DNA of 64,000 bases, taken from positions 608,001 through 672,000 of the forward strand of contig NC_092563.1 in assembly GCF_037975245.1 (NCBI RefSeq). Reading direction: 5' to 3'. The first letter of the stretch is position 1; each line of letters starts with the position of its first letter. Under the pieces are notes generated by a model, which had not been told where the DNA came from, made no database searches, and was given only the letters and a program-made list of their open reading frames with translations. The position numbers were made by a program, and so were the translations under genes. Below, piece after piece: positions 51,001 to 60,000 of the stretch. The stretch comes from Apostichopus japonicus. Its lineage: Eukaryota > Echinodermata > Holothuroidea > Aspidochirotida > Stichopodidae.

Positions 51001-54000
51001 ATGATGATGGATGGGTTTGCTTCTAAGAGAATAACATCAGTTCTTGATATTGCTCGTGAGAAGTCGTAGACCCACCTCCTGCTTAGCTGTTTTACGTAGT
51101 GAATGATTTAATGGTAAATGAATAATATGTAAAATCTGCAAGAAACAAACATCAGGATATGTAATACAGCTCCTTCAAATGACTGATGGTCTGCTCTGTT
51201 CTGCAAACTGACACTAGTGCCTAATATGTCATCTTTAAGTAGTTGCAGACTCTGGAATTCCAGACAACTGCTTAAAGTCTCTGTTCCTTCTTTTGCCAGG
51301 CTTTCCTTTATGTTTCCTTTGTGTTTACAATGAAAATTTGCAATCCTGAAAAGAGTTGAGCAATCGCTTTGAGCAAACAGTATTTAGGCAGTACATTGGA
51401 CTAGACAATGCATGATTGTTAGTATGTAATAAAATTGATATTAATGGCTGTTTTAAATTGAAGGGGCATGTGAAAGAAGATATTTTGCACTGGTTTTGTA
51501 TGGAGTGAAAACTGTTATTTATAGTGTTTATATGAAACAGTCAAGTAGTTATTGATGTTCCATGCACACAGCTGTAAATTGTATCGTAGCTGGTGAATAA
51601 GATAGCAAGCCAGCCTAATACAGTATAATATACGTAATACTCCTGCCTAACCCACTTTCACTGAAAAGTCATTGATGAGTATACAGTAGCTACTGACTTC
51701 CAGTTGCTCGATGAAGTATGTAATATAATTATTCAGCTTGCTCTGGACCTCACTTACCTGTCTCTTTACAACTAACACTCTTGCTCAACCATATTTATGT
51801 TAAGAAGCTGTTAGCGCTATACCCCTCTCCACCCACTGTTGACCAACCACGTCCAGACTGCAACCATTCCCTCATTCTACCACCCAAATTGCTAATAGGT
51901 ATCAATTTCTAAGATATGGATCCTTAAAAGTCAGACAGCTTGGTTAACATCTGGCAGTTTATTAGTTGGTGCCTCTGATATTTCACATCAAACTAGCTTT
52001 GATTCTACACAAAAATAATGTTGTTTTCATGTTATCATCTGTGATATATGTCCAAGGAAATCATCTGACGGATTAGTTATTTGCAAACTTTGATCTTTCA
52101 AAAAAAGCTTCAGTGTCAAATTATTTCCTTTCTTCTTTAAAGGTTTCAGTACCCAACCATGGACCAGTTGGCTGATGTAGTCCTAGCTGTACTCAAACAC
52201 TTCAGGTATTTTTCTACTGTTCAATTATTTCTTTCTGGAGTTTTAAAGTAAGAATCAATCCAGAATTTACCACAGAAATCAACCAGCATGCCTTGATGTT
52301 GTTGGTTTTGGTAGAACTTGCCATAATCTTTCTCTCTGTTTATCCGATCTCCCTTGTGAATATCTTCTCGCATATGAACTTCCAACAGGGACAAATCTCA
52401 AAAATTCCACTTGACACTTGAAACCTTAATAATTTTTAATGAATACAGTTTCCTATCACGATCTCTGTGTTTATCCCTTCTGCGGCATTCAATTACAGTC
52501 TCACAATTAATTTGGATTTCCTTGTGAACGCTTCTTCTTATCTGTATCTGTATCTCTTTACAAAATTTACATATCTTTGAAATTCGTCTTGCAATCATTC
52601 GCAGAATCTCATCAGTGGTTGGCTTCGGCATGGGAGCAGGTGCAAACATCCTCGCTCGTTTTCATGTGAGTCAGTATGCCTTTACAACTAACCAACAAAG
52701 CTGTTAGTTATTTTATCCCCTTCTTCTTGTCTTTCATTAGCACGGTTAGGATAACACAAAACCCATTGAAAGCTTTGGGGATAACTTTCATGGCTGACTT
52801 AAAATGATCATGGAATATTAAATGTTATTTTATATTTGAATATCATAAGCATATTTGTACCCTTGGCCATATATATATATTATGGAAATCGTAGTGAGTT
52901 GAAAAATGCAGAACAGTGAAAAACTTCCAGCCTCCACCGGGATTCGAACCCGGGCCTCCCGCTTTATATGAGGACACCCTAACCTCTAGGCTATGGACGA
53001 TGATATATATCTATATATATATACATTGGACATTTTATTACTGCTTACAATGAGACTTGCAAAGATATTTCAAGTTGTGCATACTCTGCCAGTCTCTGCC
53101 TCTTTCAAAAACAAATGTTCATAACAGTTAAATTGAAGGGAATCGTGATATGTGCAGTCAACAGTATGAAAGACTAGCTCTAGGCATATGGATTATTAAT
53201 CAAAATAAACAGCTTTATATTATATAATATACCAAATAGAGGAATATAAACTCACCTTGCTCTCATCTGACCTCCATTATCTTTGGTTTGTGTAGAAACC
53301 TTTGCACATCATCAAATCAGAATTTAAAAAAAGTATAAAAAAAAGAATGTGACAGCTATAAACTATGCCTGCAAGACTTGGTCAACAAGTCAAAATATAA
53401 TTGTCCTCGTCTGTTACAATTTGTGTTTGAAATGGCCATGAATTTGAATTTGTCACGACTTAATTCAGCTGCAAGGTATTCAAGTGTACCGAGATTGAAT
53501 TCGCGGATCTAGCTGGTTCTTTTTTATTTTATATAATGATCAACTGGATTGATTGGTGTTGTATGCCAGCGGGAAGAAATATTTTGGTCACGGAGGACCA
53601 AATCGTGCATTGATTTAAATTCTAGGCTCTCAATCTGGTCAGTCGCTTTTAGACTTGCGTGAAGAGGGGCAAGAAAGGTGGGCTAACTACGAACGTTAGA
53701 TGAACGATAAATTGCCTTTTTTTTCTTTTTAGAAATTTGATTAAAGTACATTCCCAGGGTTTAATTGTTATTTGTTTTTGTCCTACTAATAGGGTGGAAG
53801 AGGGAGATAAGTAAAAGCAATTGTTTGGTTGTGTTTGAGGCCCTCGTTTAGTCATTATTACAGTAATGTGTCTCCTTAACACCGGCAATTAATTGAAAAA
53901 TAAGAGGTTTATAAGAAGAAAGAGAGATGAAACAAGAGATGAAGTAAGAATAATAAGCAGATTTAAGGAGTTGAAATTGTATCTGCTTTGAGAGGCCTTC

Positions 54001-57000
54001 AAGTGCTGATCTGTATGGAAACTATGAACCACTTCAATGAATATGATCAAAACAGAGTTAAAGAAATAATAAAATTGTAGTTTATAAATTACCTGAAAAT
54101 AGTCAAATTGTTTCTTAAAGGAAAGTTGAAAAGGTAAAAATGTGGCTGTAGGGACACAAAAAAACGTAACAAAAGAGTGAACAGTTTTGGAGAGAGGGGT
54201 GGGGAGGGATTGTCTGAATTTGGTATTTAAATACACACAGATCTGTGCCTTCTTCTGTACTGTGATATCTCTGGCATATTCAGTAGTTAACAGAATTTTA
54301 TCCATGCAGATCAGAAAAATTTCAACAAAAAAGTACAAAGAATTTTGAGGTATTTATAGAGAAAGATGCTCATATGAAATTAGCTCATTTATTAGCGATG
54401 TACCTAGACAATTAGGAAAAACGGTATGGTGTTGGGTAGCAATACAGGAAGACATATTTGGGTACATGTTTGATTTACAGTATGTTGATCACTCTCTGTA
54501 GTGATGCTAATTCCTCAGGAAAAGATTTCTATTTTTACAAGGGATTGACTCTTGTTTTTCACATTTCTCTTTTCAAGTTGGTTCATCCAGAAATGGTAGA
54601 CGGATTGGTCCTGATCAACTGTGTCTCCACGCAATCTACCTGGTCCGAGTGGGCTCAACAGAAGGTAATGGGAATGGGAAAGTATTCTTTCATTCTTAAA
54701 AATGGGTCATTTCTTCTACGAAAGAAGAGGCGACTAATCTATGAATCTAGTTTAAAGCAAAAGGTAGAGACTTAGTCTTTGTCAAATTCCGAAAACCGAT
54801 TATAGCTAATTGACACAGTTTAGTCAATGGGATACATAAATTGATGCTCAATTTCAACACAAAGATAAAGTTGGACCCTATGGTCATTATAAAACCTGAC
54901 AATGATGGCTTTTGCCCTCAGTGCACTTGTATTTTTGAAATAGCTCCACAAAATAACTGAAGGCATAGTATCACAACGGTCTAGTTGAGTCTGTTCGTAG
55001 TCAGTCGAGCAGTGTGCGGCAGGCTGGTAGGTAACTGAAGGCAATCACACCAGGATTGCTCAAATGATCTAAATACTGCAAAACGGTTGACAATTAGAAC
55101 ATTCTAGAATAAATTTGTGGGACACAAAATAGTTTTGTTCTGATTAATTTGGAGTAGCTAGACGATTGTTACCACATAGATCTAGTAGATCGCTGTGGGA
55201 TATCTAAGTTCTTACAAATATAAAATGTATGATTAGATCGAGTGACAAAGCTTGTCTTTCAATAATCAAAATACTTTTACCCTCCGATTCCTCATCCTGT
55301 GTCATTAAATTTATTGATATTGAACCAACCTGCCACAAACCAAGCCCCTTTTTCCATCAAAACTGTTTGATTTCTTGTTATTCATGTGAATGTGAACTTT
55401 TTACGACTTTCTAAAGTGCCACATTTCTCTTTCAGTACTTGTTTTAATAAATTCGATCTGATATTAAATTTCATTTCCAGGGTTGGTGTGCATTTCTGTT
55501 TGATTTTGTTTCCAAAGCTCTCTCCCAATCAGCTAGAGATGAAACCCTAGAGACTGTGAGATACTTTCCCTGGAAAGAACGTAAATCCTCCCTTAATTTG
55601 ATAGATTTTAACATTTTCAAATCAGGCATTCTGTCTCATGTTAAAGGAGAACTCTGATTTTACGTGGCCAATTGCTTTAAACCTCAGATTTCAAACACCT
55701 CAAAAATCTTTTCAATTAAAATTATCAGGCAAAAACCATTTCAAGTACTTTCAATAACTCTCTTGTTTCTTTGCTGTTTGTTTGTTTGTTTGTTTTTTAG
55801 TATTTTCTGTTGTTGTATTTTGTTCCTTCTTGAGCTATAAAAATTTGCACAGACTAAATTTTCCATATGTAAATCGTTTTAATAACATGGAAACTGTAAA
55901 CAAAATGAGAAGAGAGTTCCCATAGCTACCAAAGAATTGCTGAAATGTGTGTTTTAACCCCTTGAAACTTTCACAGCAATTTTGTTATGTCTGGCAGTTA
56001 ATATTGTTACAACACAGTCCCTTTAAAGAGTGTTTCTTGCATATTTAATAATATTGAACTTTTGTAAACATATTTGTGGCAGCATTTGTATTACTAGCTT
56101 TGTTTTTGCAAGCATATCACTACTCTCTATGTATATTTTGAGATGAGTTTGCAAGGGTCAAAGCAAGAGGTTGTTGCAGATGGGTGTTTTAATTAACCTC
56201 TTACATTACGTTATTCTAATTGGTCAAGCCTTCACTGTGCACCTATGCCACTGTTACTTGATTGGAAAGGAAGAGAGATTTCAAGTGTTAATAAAAGGGT
56301 ACTAACACTTTATTCGAAACATGCAACTCCTTCCTGCTCCCCCCCCCATCCCTCTCCCTGCCCTTCCAAAATATAAAGCAGTAACAGTGTAATTAGCAAT
56401 TATTGTACTTTTCATAAGAGCAGCCATTGTTGTTTGAAATATCCAATTGTAACAACTAGTATTATTAATCAGAATGAAAATTATATTTTCTTTTAATAAT
56501 GTACTCACAAGCCATCTTTTAATGTATTTATAAGTATTCAATGTTGATGTTACTTCAGTCTGTTTGAAAAGAAATTCCTTCCCTGTTGTTTAATTTTATT
56601 TGACATTCATTTCTATCGCTGGGTGTAAAAGGGGCATTAAAATTTTACGAGCCTTAAATGGCATGCAGACATTTTACAAGCATTAAAGGCATTGAAGAAT
56701 CGCCCCAAACCGCGTGCGGCCATCTGAAAAGTTAACTTTCTGTTGCTTGCAAGGGACGTTTTATTCATGTCGCTACAAAATGCAGACAGTAATGAAACGT
56801 AATACCTTGTTATCTTTAGCTGGACCTGAGATGTCCATCGCTGTATCATTTGTACACTGTGCTGTGGGTATTGACTGCAGCTGTATGTACTGACTGTACA
56901 CTAGTGTCTAATTACCGATGGTAGCAAGCTGTGTGTGTATTTTCTGGGATAGATGGTGGGGTCTAACACTTCTGTTACACCTCATTCGAAACTAGGTCAG

Positions 57001-60000
57001 ATTACCGGTCTAATCGTTTCTTTTTGCACGAGTCTTCATACCCTTTAAATGGCACGCAGACATTTTACAAGCCTTAAAGGATTGGTTCAGTTGTCATACA
57101 TGTTTATGTTATATGAAAGAGGACATAAAAGAAACACAACGGTGATAAAACTGTTCAAATATCTTTTTCTGTTAAAGAGATATTCAAGTGTAAACTTTTA
57201 TCAGATTGTGTAGAAACTACTGAAATCTGACTAGCTGTGATGTCACATCCTCACACTCCTGAAAAGTCTGTTTTTTTCTCTAATTATTTTGTGAGATTTA
57301 ATGACTTTCAACCAAAAGATATGTCAGGAGATCTCATATTTGTCAAAGGAAGTACTTGAGATTAAACATCTGAAGAATTTTTGATTATATTATTTTCAAA
57401 TGTGTTAAAAAATGTAAAAAAATTTTAAAGAAATATATTCATAAATGTTAAGGAAGTGAGGATGTGACATCACACCCTCACAGTAAGTCTTTCTACACCA
57501 GTCGTTTTCAAAGAAATTTTGATATCTTCAAAGTGTCATATCTCCTTAACAGAGCATGCTATCATGGTAGTTTCTTCACTGTTCTTTTTGTCTTTTTGTG
57601 CTCTTTCATACAAAATAGACATTTCAAACACCTGAACCAATCCTTTAAATGACATGCAGACATTTTACCAGCCTTTAAATGACATGCAGACATTTTACCA
57701 GCCTTTAAATGGCATGCAGACATTTTGAATTGTGTTTGCACTTGTTTCATCTGTTTTCCTTCTCCACTTCTGTAGCTGTCTTCTTATTACTTGCGTGGGA
57801 AAGGAATGACAAATTACAGCCAAGAATACCTCCTCTGGCATTACTTTGGCAAGGTGAGTTATAGTATAACTGATTCGTTTCAAGAGGAGGGTAGTTAGTT
57901 TCCTTGGAGATGAGGAAAATAAAGAAGATGAAGATGGAGGGGGGGTGGGGGGATAGAAGGATGAATGTCATAATCTAGAAGGACAGGGTCATAGGGTGGT
58001 TGGAAGGACAACAGGTTACAATGTCAAGCATTCTATACATACATATACATACATGTGTGTGTGTGTATATACATAAATATGTATGTATATATACATATGT
58101 GTGTGTATATATATATATGTATGTGTGTGTAGATAAATTATGGGTATGTGATAAGTACACAAAATGGATTCATTAATTTCCAACCGTTTTAGCTCAAATA
58201 AAACTTTAATCTATGGGGTAACAAAATATTTCTGGTACAGTATTAACTCTTTTTGAGATGTTTGAAGAAGATGCATAAGGAAACGACATCCTTGACTTGG
58301 AGAGATTCCAGGATTGGTAAATGGGTGTTGTTAAAGAGATGTGACATGTAAGGGTTTGTGTAAGGGTATGAGATATAGAGTCGGTTTTGTTAGTACTTCA
58401 AGGTTGCTTCTTTTCCAAGCAGCTCTGAAATTGTGAAATAAAATGATCTTCCTAATTGCAGTCTCAAAGGTTAGATTTAAGGATATTTTACATATATGAT
58501 TAAGTCCCTAAAACTATCAGAGAATCTCACTCATGAATCAGTTCTTCCAGGTCAGGTGAAATATCTGTCTGACAGTTTGCCTGTCTTTGCTGCTCACACA
58601 TATATCTTCTTGTCTACCAATTCCTTCCCTTCACTGAGATTTAATGTGAGATTATAATTTGTGATATGAAGTTGAGGTCACGTTTTATTTGATATTTGGG
58701 AAGTGGAATCATTTGTGTGGGAAAAAGAAATTGTGTGTCCCTTTAAGAGTACTAGTTTGCCATGAGCTGTAGAAAGATGCTAGGCTCCATCTGTAATTCA
58801 TATAAAATATCTGTCATGTAAAGAGTTATTTATTTCATCAAAAATATTACAGATAATGTTCATTCTAGAAAGTGGCAGGGATGTGTGGTTAGATCGCCAG
58901 ATCCGAAGATATTTGAGAAAACGATCCAGTTAGTTTCAATTGATGAAACTGAATTACCTTTTTTATTTGCATGTTGCTAACTAATGGAACAAAATGGTTC
59001 ACCTGGACCGTAAATGCAAGTCACTTGTAGAAACCAAGTCTGCAATAAGCAAAAATTTCAATCTTTTTCTTCATTTTTGAATATGAAACTTCATCTATGA
59101 ATTGAATATCAAATTGGCAATATGCATTATACAATAATAATGGTGTATTTTTGTGACGATTATACTATTATGTTCTTTTTTGGTATGCACACACTGACAT
59201 TGAGCTATCAAATGGTCTGATATTTTTTGTTAATTCATCTCTCATTTCATGCCAGCTTTCTATCATACCATGTTCCATAAAATGGAGAGATCTCCCTTGG
59301 AAAATAAATATTGATTTATCAGTCTTCCAGCGACATAATACACAACATCCTTGTATCTCAGTATAACTAACAGGGGTGTATTAACTGACCACCGCCAACA
59401 ATGTTTGTAAAATTTATCACAAACAAGAAATAATCCTCACATTCATTGAATTTCCAAAATTTATGGAGCATAAACTGGTCATTTTGTGTTTTTCTCAAAA
59501 TGGTACAAAGAATAATCTTTTTAAGGGGCTCATATTATTCTCTTTTTTTTTCTTTTTTTTCTTTTTTTTTTTTGGTAGAAAACTATGGAAACGCATCAAG
59601 ATCTTGTCGTTCAGTTCAGAGAGAACTTGGCTAAGAGTGTGAATGCATTCAACCTTTCACTGTTTATAGATGCGTACATCAAGTAAGTCGTATGTGTTAT
59701 ATCTCAGTTTTGCCTCAAAACCAATTATCCAGATATTCTTTGAACCAGAGTAGACATGTTTACAGTCTTTGGGATCTGTAGAAGTATATTTTGCCCACAT
59801 GAATACTCTGGAATCCTCATGGGACTCCCGCCAAAACCGAATCCCGGGACATTTTCATCTGTTTGTATGAAATGTCAGGTTTTGTGATATTTCTGATCCA
59901 GCTATATATTATCCTCTCAAAGGTTCCAGAAAGGCAAATATAAACAGAGTCTAAGGATTGATTTATTTTATTGCAGTGTGTGTTTAGGTTATATGATCAT

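Noticed and set aside
53889-54338. 149-codon minus-strand open frame
   Set aside because: Phe/Leu/Tyr-rich translation of an A-rich plus strand inside an NDRG intron; no family and no supporting signals.
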